Shown here: positions 17,106 to 25,402 of the stretch, piece after piece | How positions within the stretch are numbered: the stretch's first letter is position 1 | Layout: every line of letters starts with the position of its first letter | Assembly: GCA_036788295.1 (NCBI GenBank) | Contig: DAIQNR010000017.1 | Coordinates: forward strand, 1-64,000 | Reading direction: 5' to 3' | Origin: JAHQVK01 sp036788295 | GTDB lineage: Bacteria; Myxococcota; Kuafuiibacteriia; Kuafuiibacteriales; Kuafuiibacteriaceae | DNA: 64,000 nt | Program-made: the position numbers and the translations under genes | Notes under the pieces: model-generated | What the model saw: only the letters and a program-made list of their open reading frames with translations | Database searches by the model: none | What the model was told of the DNA's origin: nothing

Positions 17106-17694
17106 CGGTGAGCTCGACCCGGGCGCTCACCCGCTCGGCGGCGGTGGCGACGATGGTCGTCTTGCCGATGGACCGCCCCTCGACCTCGCCGTCCACGGCG
17201 ACGGTGGCCGCCCAGGTCGTGCTCTCCCACGCGACGCGCGCGTCGGGGAGCGGCCGCCCTCGGTCGTCGGTCACCTTGGCCTCGAACTTGATGAACTCGC
17301 CCAGGGGCAGGGGCGGGGGCGACTGCGGGCTCACGGTGATGCCGCCCACGATCTGGACCTCCACCGGGGCCCGGGCCTCGATCTCGCCCAGCGTCGCCAC
17401 CACGGCGGTGGTGCCGCTCGAGAGCGCGGTGAGCAGACCGGCTTGGCTGACGGAGGCCACCGTCGGGTCGTCGGTGGACCACTCGACTTCGGCGACCTTC
17501 AGGAATCGGTCCCGGTTGTCGTAGGCGATGGCCCGCAGCGACACCGTCCTGCCTTTTTCGGTGAAGCGGTCGATGGGTCGCGGGGGCCGAGTGGCCGACG
17601 GGCGGTCGCCAGGGAGGCGGATCTCGATGCGGGCCGGCTGCTCCGAGCAGGCGGCGAGCGAGAGAAGACCGGCGACGGCGAGCGAGCAGCGCAT
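17071..17694 (-). CDS. Lipoprotein with Ig-like group 2 (Big2) domains
   Basis: 207 residues. The signal peptide ends in LSLAAC, a clear lipobox. Two Ig-like repeats follow: residues about 45-115 (VSLRAIAYDNRDRFLKVAEVEWSTD... ASVSQAGLLTALSSGTTAVVATLG) and about 120-200 (GEFIKFEAKVTDDRGRPLPDARVAWES...). This is the Big2 invasin/intimin-like pattern used in adhesion or structural surface proteins. TAGGCT lies 6 nt before the ATG. The 3' end overlaps the convergent epimerase gene. Confidence 0.8.
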   Translation of the reverse strand: MRCSLAVAGLLSLAACSEQPARIEIRLPGDRPSATRPPRPIDRFTEKGRTVSLRAIAYDNRDRFLKVAEVEWSTDDPTVASVSQAGLLTALSSGTTAVVATLGEIEARAPVEVQIVGGITVSPQSPPPLPLGEFIKFEAKVTDDRGRPLPDARVAWESTTWAATVAVDGEVEGRSIGKTTIVATAAERVSARVELTVTDWPKKARRR

Positions 17695-17700
17695 GCCCGG

Positions 17701-17706
17701 AGCCTA
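17701..17706 (-). promoter_or_regulatory. -10 hexamer TAGGCT, leaderless start
   Basis: Read on the minus strand, TAGGCT plus six bases leads directly to the ATG at 17694 of the Big2 lipoprotein. Confidence 0.55.
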
Positions 17707-17841
17707 GTGCAGAAATGGGGCGCGAGGGCTCGACCTCGTGCCGGACCCGGCGCCAGCGCCGGCTCGTCGGGGCGCAGCGGTGGAGCCAAGGTGCAGGTCC
17801 TCTAGCGAAGCCCCCTCGGACGGCGCTACAACCGACCCCTG

Positions 17842-19824
17842 ATGGGCGTTCGGTGCATACCTCTCCTCCCCTTCGCGCTGCTAGCCGCCGGCTGCGTGCA
17901 GACCAGCCGCACGGCGGAGGCGGCGGTCCTTCGGTGCGACGACCTAGGAGGCCTCATCGCCGCCTACCAAACCGCCCACTACAGCGTCCGGAAGGTGACG
18001 CCAGAGGTCGAGAAGCGAGCGGCGCAGCAGTTCGTACGCAGCCTCGATCCCTCGCGCACCCTGCTGCTCGACGGAGAGGTGAAGCAGCTCGAGGCTCAGG
18101 TGACCAAAGGCTTCGAGCGCCTACGCCGGGGCGAGTGCGGCCCGCTCGAAGACGCATTCACGCTCGTCCGCGAGCGAGCGGCCCGGGACACCGAGATCGC
18201 AAGGGCGACGGTGAAGGGCAAGTTCGAGGTGGACCGGTCGGTGGAGCTGGTCCTCGACCCCACCGAGCGCGGCCACCCGAAGACCATCGAGGATCGGGAG
18301 AAGCTCATTCGAGACTTCGTGCATTTTCAGATGGCGAACTATCTCGAGCGAAAGATCGAGCTGCCGAAGGCGAAGAAGCAGCTCGTCCACCGCTACGAGC
18401 TCACCGAGAAGCGACTCGAGGAGCGAGCGAAGGAGTCGCGGGTCCCGGAGATGTTCGCGGAGGCCTTCGCGCGCTCGCTCGACCCCCACACCGCGTTCAT
18501 GTCCCACGACACGCTGATGGATTTTCAGATCCACATGAAGCTGTCGCTCGAGGGCATCGGCGCCGCCCTGCGCAGCGAGGATGGCTTCACCTACATCGAG
18601 TCGCTCATCCCCGGGGGCGGGGCCGAAAAGAGCGGCAAGCTCCGCCCGAAGGACAAGATCATCGCCGTCACGCAGAGCGACGAAGAGCCGGTCTCGACCA
18701 TCGACATGTCGATTCGGGACGTCGTGAAGCTCATCCGGGGCAAGAAGGGGACGTCGGTCACCCTATCCATCCTTCGGGACGGGACCGAGACCCGAACCTT
18801 CGACGTGACCATCGTTCGGGACAAGATCGACGTCGCCCAGCAGGCAGCGAGCCTGCGCTTCGAGGAGCGCGAGGAGGGTGAGTCGAAGCGAAAGGTCGCG
18901 GTGCTCGAGCTGCCGTCTTTCTATGGAGGGACGAAGGACGACGATGGCCGGTCCTCCTACGAAGACGTCAAGCGCCTCCTCGGCGAAGCAAAGGAGGCAA
19001 AAGCCGACGCCCTGGTGCTCGACCTGTCGAAGAACGGCGGCGGCTACCTCGAAGACGCGGTCCGGATCTCGGGGCTGTTCCTCCGAGAGGGCGCGATCGT
19101 GGCCACGAAGGACACCGGCGGCGAAGTGTCGGTCCTCCGGGACGACGACGCTTCCACGTCCTGGGCCGGCCCGCTGGTCGTCGTCGTGTCTCCGGTGAGC
19201 GCCTCCGCGAGCGAGATCCTGGCTGGCGCGCTGAAGGCGTACCGACGGGCGGTGGTGGTCGGCGCGGGGCAGGCCTCGTTCGGCAAAGGCAGCGTTCAGA
19301 CGCTGAGGCCTCTGCCCCGAAACCTCGGGGCGATGAAGGTGACCACCGGGATGTATTTCCTCCCGAGCGGTGACTCCACCCAGCAAAAGGGCGTAGCGGC
19401 CGACATCACCGTGCCCTCGCTGCTGTCCGCGGTGGAGATGGGCGAAAAGGACCTCGACTACAGCCTCCCCACCCAATCGACCCGGCCGTTCAAGTCCGGC
19501 GACGTCAACGACGAGGGGGAGGCGCGGTGGGCGCCCGTCAGCGCCATCACCCTGAACCGCCTCTCCGAGCGCTCGACCGAGCGGGTGAAGAAGACCCCGC
19601 TCTTTCGCGAAGTCGAAGCCGAGCTCGCGAAGGCCGCCGACCGAAAGAAGCGGATCAAGCTCTCGGAGTTCGGGGAGGGAAAAGAAGACGCGGCTGAAGA
19701 GGGCGACGAGCTCACTCGGTTCGAGCGGCTCAACGCCGCGTTCATCGCCGAGGCGGTGGACATCGCGCTCGACCTCGCCAAAGCGCTGGCCAGCGCGACG
19801 CTGGGCGCCCGAACCCCCGGCTGA
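17842..19824 (+). CDS. prc: Tail-specific (Prc-type) S41 protease, lipoprotein
   Basis: 660 residues. The lipobox is LLAAGC. A helical N-terminal region (to about 200) precedes a PDZ domain (SLEGIGAALRSEDGFTYIESLIPGGGAEKSG...), the protease core and a C-terminal Prc-like extension (DLDYSLPTQSTRPFKSGDV). The Ser nucleophile lies in SASASE (453-457) and the Lys partner is Lys482 in FGKGSVQ. Prc trims C-termini of periplasmic and lipid-anchored proteins and controls peptidoglycan hydrolases. TACAAC is 9 nt upstream of the ATG. The downstream Ser/Thr kinase gene has its own promoter hexamer, so the two are probably separate transcripts. Confidence 0.92.
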   Translation: MGVRCIPLLPFALLAAGCVQTSRTAEAAVLRCDDLGGLIAAYQTAHYSVRKVTPEVEKRAAQQFVRSLDPSRTLLLDGEVKQLEAQVTKGFERLRRGECGPLEDAFTLVRERAARDTEIARATVKGKFEVDRSVELVLDPTERGHPKTIEDREKLIRDFVHFQMANYLERKIELPKAKKQLVHRYELTEKRLEERAKESRVPEMFAEAFARSLDPHTAFMSHDTLMDFQIHMKLSLEGIGAALRSEDGFTYIESLIPGGGAEKSGKLRPKDKIIAVTQSDEEPVSTIDMSIRDVVKLIRGKKGTSVTLSILRDGTETRTFDVTIVRDKIDVAQQAASLRFEEREEGESKRKVAVLELPSFYGGTKDDDGRSSYEDVKRLLGEAKEAKADALVLDLSKNGGGYLEDAVRISGLFLREGAIVATKDTGGEVSVLRDDDASTSWAGPLVVVVSPVSASASEILAGALKAYRRAVVVGAGQASFGKGSVQTLRPLPRNLGAMKVTTGMYFLPSGDSTQQKGVAADITVPSLLSAVEMGEKDLDYSLPTQSTRPFKSGDVNDEGEARWAPVSAITLNRLSERSTERVKKTPLFREVEAELAKAADRKKRIKLSEFGEGKEDAAEEGDELTRFERLNAAFIAEAVDIALDLAKALASATLGARTPG

Positions 19825-19923
19825 GCCCCCCCGCCGGCGAGGTCCGGATGCCCCGATCCCGCCGCTTTTTCGCTGCCGAGCGAGCAGGTGCGCGCGGCCC
19901 CCGCTCGGCGGCCCCGATTGCGC

Positions 19924-19929
19924 TATCGT
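19924..19929 (+). promoter_or_regulatory. -10 hexamer TATCGT, leaderless start
   Basis: Six bases before GTG 19936. It decides the kinase start, since the open frame extends 48 bases further upstream through the hexamer. Confidence 0.5.
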
Positions 19930-19935
19930 GCCCGG

Positions 19936-20850
19936 GTGGCGGCGGCGCGGTTCGGCGACTACGAGGTCCTCGAGCGCATCGGCGAGGGCGGAATGTGCCA
20001 GGTTTTCCGGGCTCGCCGCGAAGACCTCGCCGACGACTGCGCGCTGAAGGTCCTGAAGGACGACGCCAGAAAGGACCCGCGAATCTGCGACCTGTTTCTC
20101 ACCGAGGCCGACCTGTCGCTCATGCTCCGGCACCCGAACCTGGTTCGGACCTACGACGCCGGAGAGATCGGGGGCAGGGCCTACATCGCGATGGAGCTGC
20201 TCGACGGGGGCACGCTCGATCGACTCGCCCGCCGGCTCGCCGACGAGGGGGGCCGCCTGCCCGACGACCTGGCCCTGTTCGTGGTGCGAGAGCTGCTCGC
20301 CGGACTCGAAGCCCTGCATGGCGCCAAAGCCCCGAGCGGCCGGCCGCTCGGAGTGGTCCACCGCGACGTGACCCCCCACAACGTCTTTTTGGGCCGAGAC
20401 GGTCGGGTCGTGCTCGGAGACTACGGGGTTGTCCACATCGAAGCCCACGGCGCGAGCGTGGGCGGACCGGCCCCGGGAAAGCTGGCCTATCTGGCCCCGG
20501 AGGCGCTCGGCCCCGACGGCGTCGACCAGCGCGCGGACGTCTACGCGGTGGGCGTCCTGCTGTACGAGCTGCTGCTCGGGGGCCGGCCGTTCGACGCCCC
20601 GGACGACGCAACGACGCTCGACCTCATCACCGAGGCGAGGCCGACCCGTCCCCGCCGGGTCCGCCCCGACCTTCCCGCCGGCCTCGAGGCGGTCATGGAG
20701 TCGGCGCTCCACCGGCGCCCGGCCGCCAGGCCGAGGAGCGCCGGCGCCTTTCGGGAGGAGCTCGCCCCATACGTGGACCCGGTCCTCGGCCACGGACGCT
20801 TGCTCGGCGCGCTCGTCCGCAGCCTGCTTGGCGCCTCATCGGCGGGTTGA
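19936..20850 (+). CDS. Hanks-type serine/threonine protein kinase, kinase domain only
   Basis: 304 residues, essentially one kinase domain. Visible motifs: glycine loop GEGGMCQVF (16-24), Lys38 in ALK, HRD at 142-144 followed by Asn149, metal-binding DYG at 162-164 in place of the usual DFG, and APE at 187-189. It should be active, as DYG occurs in some functional kinases. There is no transmembrane segment or sensor domain; the short C-terminal tail is hydrophobic-amphipathic (LGALVRSLLGASS). Myxobacteria encode many such kinases. Targets cannot be read from context. It is convergent with the cupin gene, 7 bases apart. Confidence 0.92.
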   Translation: MAAARFGDYEVLERIGEGGMCQVFRARREDLADDCALKVLKDDARKDPRICDLFLTEADLSLMLRHPNLVRTYDAGEIGGRAYIAMELLDGGTLDRLARRLADEGGRLPDDLALFVVRELLAGLEALHGAKAPSGRPLGVVHRDVTPHNVFLGRDGRVVLGDYGVVHIEAHGASVGGPAPGKLAYLAPEALGPDGVDQRADVYAVGVLLYELLLGGRPFDAPDDATTLDLITEARPTRPRRVRPDLPAGLEAVMESALHRRPAARPRSAGAFREELAPYVDPVLGHGRLLGALVRSLLGASSAG

Positions 20851-20857
20851 GCGCGGC

Positions 20858-21646
20858 TCACCGACCGGACTTGGCCGTCGCCCACGCCGCCAGCGCGATC
20901 CACACTTCTTCGGGGGCGGACCACGAGGATCGGGCCTCGGGCGGGGAGGCCGCGCCCACCAGCGCCCGGTCGGACCTCCGCACGACGTACCAGAACGGAG
21001 CGCCGGCCGGCCCCTCCCGAGGAACGTATCCGTCCGCGAAGCGGGCCCCGAGGCCAGCGAGCAGGCTGTCGATGCCGCGGCGCTCGGCCACCGCGAGGTC
21101 GGCGGTGGCGGCGGTCAGCTCGTAGTTCGGGGTCTCGAGCACCTCGGGCGTGAGCGCCTCGATGTGGGCCCGCCACTTTGGAAACTGCCCGACGAGCTCC
21201 GTGCGCCGTCCGAGCTCGAAGTCCGCCAGCGAAAACCCCGGGCTCATGGTGGTCCCCATCAGCGCGTACCGGCCACCGGCCGCGAGCTTCGACCCCTGCC
21301 AAGTCCCCGCTGGGACCACCCGCTGCACCGCCTGGCCGCCCAGGATGTCGCCGCCGAGCACGCAGGCACCCTGGGGAGACCCATCCGGAGACAACAGCAG
21401 CAGCTCGACCGGGTCGCCGGCATAAAAATGATAGATCTCGTCCGTCCGAAGCCGGTGCATCAGCGAGCGACAGGTCTCGGTGAGCAGGTAGAAGATCGCC
21501 GTCCCCGCCGAGCGAGACTCGCCTTCGTACCGGCCGGGCAACCCATGGAGGGGGTCGGCGCTGCGCCAGGTCTCAAGATGGTACCCGCCCTCGAACCCGA
21601 GCGGGACGAGACCGAGGCGCTCGATGAGCTCCTCCGCCTCGCCCAT
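20858..21646 (-). CDS. DUF985 cupin protein with a truncated acetyltransferase-like tail
   Basis: 262 residues. Residues 1 to about 155 form a DUF985 cupin: FEGGYHLETWRS, TAIFYLLTET, HRLRTDEIYHFYAG, VVPAGTWQGSKL and GTTMSPGFSLADF. The tail (ELTAATADLAVAERRG... PFWYVVRRSDRALVGAAS) reads like the first half of a GNAT acetyltransferase but then stops short in ALAAWATAKSGR, lacking the acetyl-CoA-binding R/QxxGxG/A segment. It may be a remnant of a fusion that suffered an internal deletion. The ATG shares one base with the pepA stop (TGATG), so the two are translationally coupled. Confidence 0.75.
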   Translation of the reverse strand: MGEAEELIERLGLVPLGFEGGYHLETWRSADPLHGLPGRYEGESRSAGTAIFYLLTETCRSLMHRLRTDEIYHFYAGDPVELLLLSPDGSPQGACVLGGDILGGQAVQRVVPAGTWQGSKLAAGGRYALMGTTMSPGFSLADFELGRRTELVGQFPKWRAHIEALTPEVLETPNYELTAATADLAVAERRGIDSLLAGLGARFADGYVPREGPAGAPFWYVVRRSDRALVGAASPPEARSSWSAPEEVWIALAAWATAKSGR

Positions 21647-23169
21647 CACCCGGCCGCTCGGCGGACGTAGGACAGGAGGGTCCGCACCCCGAACCCGGTG
21701 CCGCCCTTGGGAACGTACCCGCTTGCCTTCATCGCGAAGACCGGGCCGGCCACGTCGAGATGGGCCCAGGGCATCTCGTCGTCGACGAAGCGAGAGAGGA
21801 ACAGCGCGGCGGTGATCGCCCCGCCGTAGCGGTCGCCGATGTTCTTGATGTCGGCGACGTCGCTCTCGAGCTGCTCTTCGAGCTGGCGCTCGAGCGGGAG
21901 GCGCCAGAACTTCTCTCCGCTCTCGCCCCACGCCGCGGCGAGCCGGCCATGCAGGTCTTCGTCGCGAACGAAGGCCCCCGCGGTCAGCGGTCCGAGCGCC
22001 ACGAGGCAGGCTCCGGTGAGGGTGGCGAGATCCACGATCTCGGACGGCTTGAGGTCCTGGGCGTAGGCGAGCGCGTCGGCCAGCACGAGCCGACCCTCGG
22101 CGTCGGTGTTCAGGACCTCCACCGAGACGCCCTTCTTACCGGTGATGATGTCCCCCGGCCGGATCGCGGCCCCGTCGGGCATGTTCTCGGCAGCGGCCAC
22201 GATCCCGTGCACGACGCAACCGGGTTTGCTCATGGCGATCGCCTCCATCGCTCCGAGCACCGCCGCCGCGCCGCCCATGTCGATCTTCATCGTGGTCATG
22301 GCGTCGGCCGGCTTCAGCGACAGCCCGCCGGCGTCGAACGTGATCCCCTTGCCCACGAGCGCGATCACCCGATCCGACGTCTTGTCGGCCGGGGCTGGGG
22401 TGTAGGTGAGATGGATGAGCCGCGGCTCGTGCGCGGAGCCCTTCCCCACCCCGAGCAGCAGATTCATGTTCTGCTTCTCCATGTCTCGAGGGAGCAGGAT
22501 CTTGTAGGCGAGGTCGTGGCGCTTCGCCATGCGCTTGGCCCGGTCGGCCAGCTCGGCCGGGAACAGCTGGTTCGGGGGGGCGTTCGTGAGGTCCCGGGCG
22601 AACCGGACCCCGGCGGCCACCGCCTCGGCCAATCGCAGCGCCCCCCTCAGGTCGGCCCCCTTCAACCCGTGCACATCCTCCGCCACGAACGCGATCCGCA
22701 CCTCCTCGACCGAGGGTTTTCTCCCCTTGTCCGCCAGGTGCTCGGTGTACCGGTAGCTGCCGAGCAGCGCGCCCTCCGCCAGCCCCTGCACCACCCTCGG
22801 CGCCAGCTCGGTGGCGCCTTCGGGCAGACCGAGCTGAAGAGCGACGGCCCGCGCCCCAACCTTCTGCCCGACCTGGATCGCCTCGCCCCCGAACCGGCGG
22901 GCGATCTCGGGCGAGAAGTCCTTCCTAGCCCCGTAGCCGAACACCAGGATCCGGCGGGCGGTGCTCCCGGCGGGGAGATGGAGGACGAGCTTTTGGCCTG
23001 GTTTCCCCTGGAAGTCTTCTTCCCGGCAGGCGTTGTCGAGCGCGCCGTCGAGCCACTGGTTGAGGGCCGAGAACGCGAGACCTCGGTCGGGCTCGTCGGC
23101 GAACACGCCGAGCGCGATGAGCTCCACCGGCGCCTCCCTGAGGTCGTCGGTGTACAGGGTCACCTTCAT
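21646..23169 (-). CDS. pepA: Leucyl aminopeptidase (M17)
   Basis: 507 residues. The metal-binding and catalytic signature NTDAEGRL lies at 354-361; Lys in GKGITFDAGG and the following Asp ligands (KIDMGGAAAVLGA) are present. It removes N-terminal residues from peptides in the cytoplasm; some M17 enzymes also bind DNA. TAAGCA ends 6 nt before the ATG. It is divergent from the outer-membrane-like gene, with 85 bases between starts. It may finish digestion of dipeptides released by surface peptidases such as the S46 enzyme; this is inference from function only. Confidence 0.95.
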   Translation of the reverse strand: MKVTLYTDDLREAPVELIALGVFADEPDRGLAFSALNQWLDGALDNACREEDFQGKPGQKLVLHLPAGSTARRILVFGYGARKDFSPEIARRFGGEAIQVGQKVGARAVALQLGLPEGATELAPRVVQGLAEGALLGSYRYTEHLADKGRKPSVEEVRIAFVAEDVHGLKGADLRGALRLAEAVAAGVRFARDLTNAPPNQLFPAELADRAKRMAKRHDLAYKILLPRDMEKQNMNLLLGVGKGSAHEPRLIHLTYTPAPADKTSDRVIALVGKGITFDAGGLSLKPADAMTTMKIDMGGAAAVLGAMEAIAMSKPGCVVHGIVAAAENMPDGAAIRPGDIITGKKGVSVEVLNTDAEGRLVLADALAYAQDLKPSEIVDLATLTGACLVALGPLTAGAFVRDEDLHGRLAAAWGESGEKFWRLPLERQLEEQLESDVADIKNIGDRYGGAITAALFLSRFVDDEMPWAHLDVAGPVFAMKASGYVPKGGTGFGVRTLLSYVRRAAG

Positions 23170-23239
23170 GAAGGCTGCTTATCGGCGTTCGGGCCTCCCC
23201 CGCAAGCTGCGGAGGGTTCTCGGCGCCGAAGCCGGCTGC

Positions 23240-23245
23240 TAGCCT
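23240..23245 (+). promoter_or_regulatory. -10 hexamer TAGCCT, leaderless start
   Basis: Nine bases before GTG 23255; identical in sequence to the hexamers at 6661 and (minus strand) 30887. Confidence 0.45.
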
Positions 23246-23254
23246 CCGGCCGCA

Positions 23255-25402
23255 GTGGGCGCCGACCGACGAGCGACGGGATTTGGGGGCCGCCCGCTCT
23301 CCCGCCAGTCCAAGCGGTCCGGACTGTCCAAGCGGTCCCACCATTTCGAGCGCTTGGGGCGATGGGCCTCGGCGGGCGCCGTGGTCTCGCTGCTCGCCGC
23401 CGCCGCCGCCGCCGCCGAGCCCGAGCCGCTGTCGGCCGAGGCGCTCGCGGTGGTCGAGGCGCGGATCGCCCCGGTTGCGCCGGCCACCGAGCGCCTGTCC
23501 ATCGGGGTCGGGGGGACCCGGCTGCTCGAGCGCAAGTTCTCGATCCCAAGGGCCCGAATCACCAGGCCCGCGGCGAGCTACGAGGTGGTCTTCACCGACA
23601 TCGGGCTGTCGCCCGGCCTCTTCCTGCACGATCGCGCCGACCGCTTCAGCCTGGTTCGGTCCGGTCCGAGCTTCGAGCTGACGGTCGTCTACGCGGTCGC
23701 GGCCGAACCGGACGCGCGCCGGGGCGGCCCGCTCGGAGCGAGGCTGGTCCTCCGCGAGCGGGTGGGGCTCGGCAACGAGGTGGTGAGCGAGCGAATCGCC
23801 CACCGCGTGACCGTCGTCCCGCCGCGCCCGAGCCCAAAAGAGCTCGCCGCTGATTTTTTCGGATACCGTCACCACCTGTCCCGAGCCCGCGCCGCGCTCG
23901 GCAAGCTCGAGCAGGCGGGGTTGCGGGGGCTGTCCCTTCAAGACCGAGGCCCCGTACTGTCCACCGAACGCCTGAATCCATCCGGTCTCGCGCTGCTCGC
24001 CGCCTTCGAGCAGGATCGGCGCCGGGCGTGGGCGGCCCACCGCCACTTGGTGGCGGCGGCGCGATCCGGTGACCCGAGGACCGAGTCCCTGGCCAAAACC
24101 CTGCTCGACCACATCGCGAAGCCGAGGACCGAGTGGCGCTCGTTGCCCGACCTCGAGCTGACCGATCGACCCGCTTCGGCCTCTTCTGCCCCGGCGGACA
24201 AAACGAGCGCTCCGGCGTCGAAGAGCGGCGATGGCGGGTTTCTTGCCCCCGTGTCCGAGTTTCGCGCCGGCTCCGCCGGCTCGGAGCCTCCGGAGCCCGA
24301 GCGGAAGCCCGAGCCCGAGCCGGANNNNNNNNNNNNNNNNNNNNNNNNNNNNNNNNNNNNNNNNNNNNNNNNNNNNNNNNNNNNNNNNNNNNNNNNNNNN
24401 NNNNNNNNNNNNNNNNNNNNNNNNGAGCCGGAACCCGAGCCCGCACCGGCCGTCGACGAGGAGGAGGCGTGGTGGAACGCCCAGCTCGCCTCGATCTCTA
24501 CCGGCCTCGTCGAAATCGAGCGGGACGGTGGCGACCGGGCCCTCCTCGGACGGAGGTTCTACCTGCCCAACTATTCTCGGAGCCTGCTGCTCGACGACCC
24601 GAACATCGCCCACGGCGTCGCCGTGCGGGCCAGCCTAGCCCAGGTGACCCAGCCCGAGGCGGCGACCACCGTGGCCCTGTTCTATTTCGCCCAGGTCGGG
24701 CTCACCAAAGACCTCGGGCTCGAGCTGACCATGCCCACCCAGCTGCTCGACACCGAGCTCGGAGCGGAGCGGCAGACCTTGTACCTGCCAGGAAACCCGC
24801 TGATCGCCGCCAAGTACCGGTTTCATCTCCCCCAGATCTCAGGGCGAAAACCGGCGCTGACCGTGCGGGCCCGGTGGGGCATCGCCGCGTTTCGAAAGCA
24901 CTCCGTGCCCGCCTCGACCTACTTCGCCGAGGACTTCAGCTTCGAGCCGAACGTGGTGGACACATTCGCGTTTCTGCTCGAACGCAGCCACGTGGGCCTC
25001 GGAGCGAGCTTCGCCTGGCAGGTCGAGGGGGTGCACCTCGCCGCGCAGCTCACCGGGGACGGAGTCTTTCCCACCCCCCTCGCCCGGGATGCCCCCACCC
25101 TGCTCGCGATCGGCTACGGAGCCTCGGTAGGCGCCTCGCCGTTTGGCGACGTGCTCACCGGCTACCTCGAGGGGCGAGCGGTGAGTCTCCTCGGGGGCCC
25201 GCTGCGCACCGAAGCGATGGCCTACGCCGGGCTTCGGAGCCGCCTGTTCGATGGGTTCGAGCCGGCGGTCTGGGTGGGCGTCCCAGTCGGGTCGGTGGCG
25301 GCGACGAGCAGTCCCCAGGTGGGGATCGAGCTCCGCTTCGGTCAGGACGTGCGTTCGGTGGTCCAGGTGGGCGGAAAACGCCTCGCCGCGGAGGCAAGAT
25401 GA
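23255..25402 (+). CDS. Hypothetical secreted/outer-membrane protein with Glu-Pro linker, interrupted by an assembly gap
   Basis: About 715 residues as assembled. A long basic N-terminus leads to a poly-Ala signal core (about residues 38-53). Residues 55-340 form an unrecognised domain. A Glu-Pro-rich linker follows and contains the N gap. Residues about 400-715 are rich in alternating short beta strands (LTMPTQLLD, YLPGNPLIAAKYRFHL, LGASFAWQVEG, ...GIELRFGQDVRS), fitting an outer-membrane beta barrel. Both sides of the gap read Glu-Pro in the same frame, but the true number of repeats is unknown. The GTG start is supported by TAGCCT 9 nt upstream. The stop overlaps the next ATG (ATGA). Spanning the periplasm with an EP linker is a plausible role, as in TonB-like proteins. 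Confidence 0.65.
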   Translation: MGADRRATGFGGRPLSRQSKRSGLSKRSHHFERLGRWASAGAVVSLLAAAAAAAEPEPLSAEALAVVEARIAPVAPATERLSIGVGGTRLLERKFSIPRARITRPAASYEVVFTDIGLSPGLFLHDRADRFSLVRSGPSFELTVVYAVAAEPDARRGGPLGARLVLRERVGLGNEVVSERIAHRVTVVPPRPSPKELAADFFGYRHHLSRARAALGKLEQAGLRGLSLQDRGPVLSTERLNPSGLALLAAFEQDRRRAWAAHRHLVAAARSGDPRTESLAKTLLDHIAKPRTEWRSLPDLELTDRPASASSAPADKTSAPASKSGDGGFLAPVSEFRAGSAGSEPPEPERKPEPEPXXXXXXXXXXXXXXXXXXXXXXXXXXXXXXXXXXEPEPEPAPAVDEEEAWWNAQLASISTGLVEIERDGGDRALLGRRFYLPNYSRSLLLDDPNIAHGVAVRASLAQVTQPEAATTVALFYFAQVGLTKDLGLELTMPTQLLDTELGAERQTLYLPGNPLIAAKYRFHLPQISGRKPALTVRARWGIAAFRKHSVPASTYFAEDFSFEPNVVDTFAFLLERSHVGLGASFAWQVEGVHLAAQLTGDGVFPTPLARDAPTLLAIGYGASVGASPFGDVLTGYLEGRAVSLLGGPLRTEAMAYAGLRSRLFDGFEPAVWVGVPVGSVAATSSPQVGIELRFGQDVRSVVQVGGKRLAAEAR
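24325..24424. other. Assembly gap of 100 N inside a Glu-Pro repeat
   Basis: A run of exactly 100 N, the conventional placeholder for a gap of unknown size. It is flanked on both sides by GAGCCC/GAGCCG hexanucleotide repeats, so the assembler probably failed in a low-complexity repeat. The frame is kept by the placeholder only by chance. Confidence 0.98.

Noticed and set aside
25385..25402. Frameshift joining the barrel-like gene and the following lipoprotein
   Set aside because: The ATGA overlap and a clear signal peptide with lipobox show two separate proteins.
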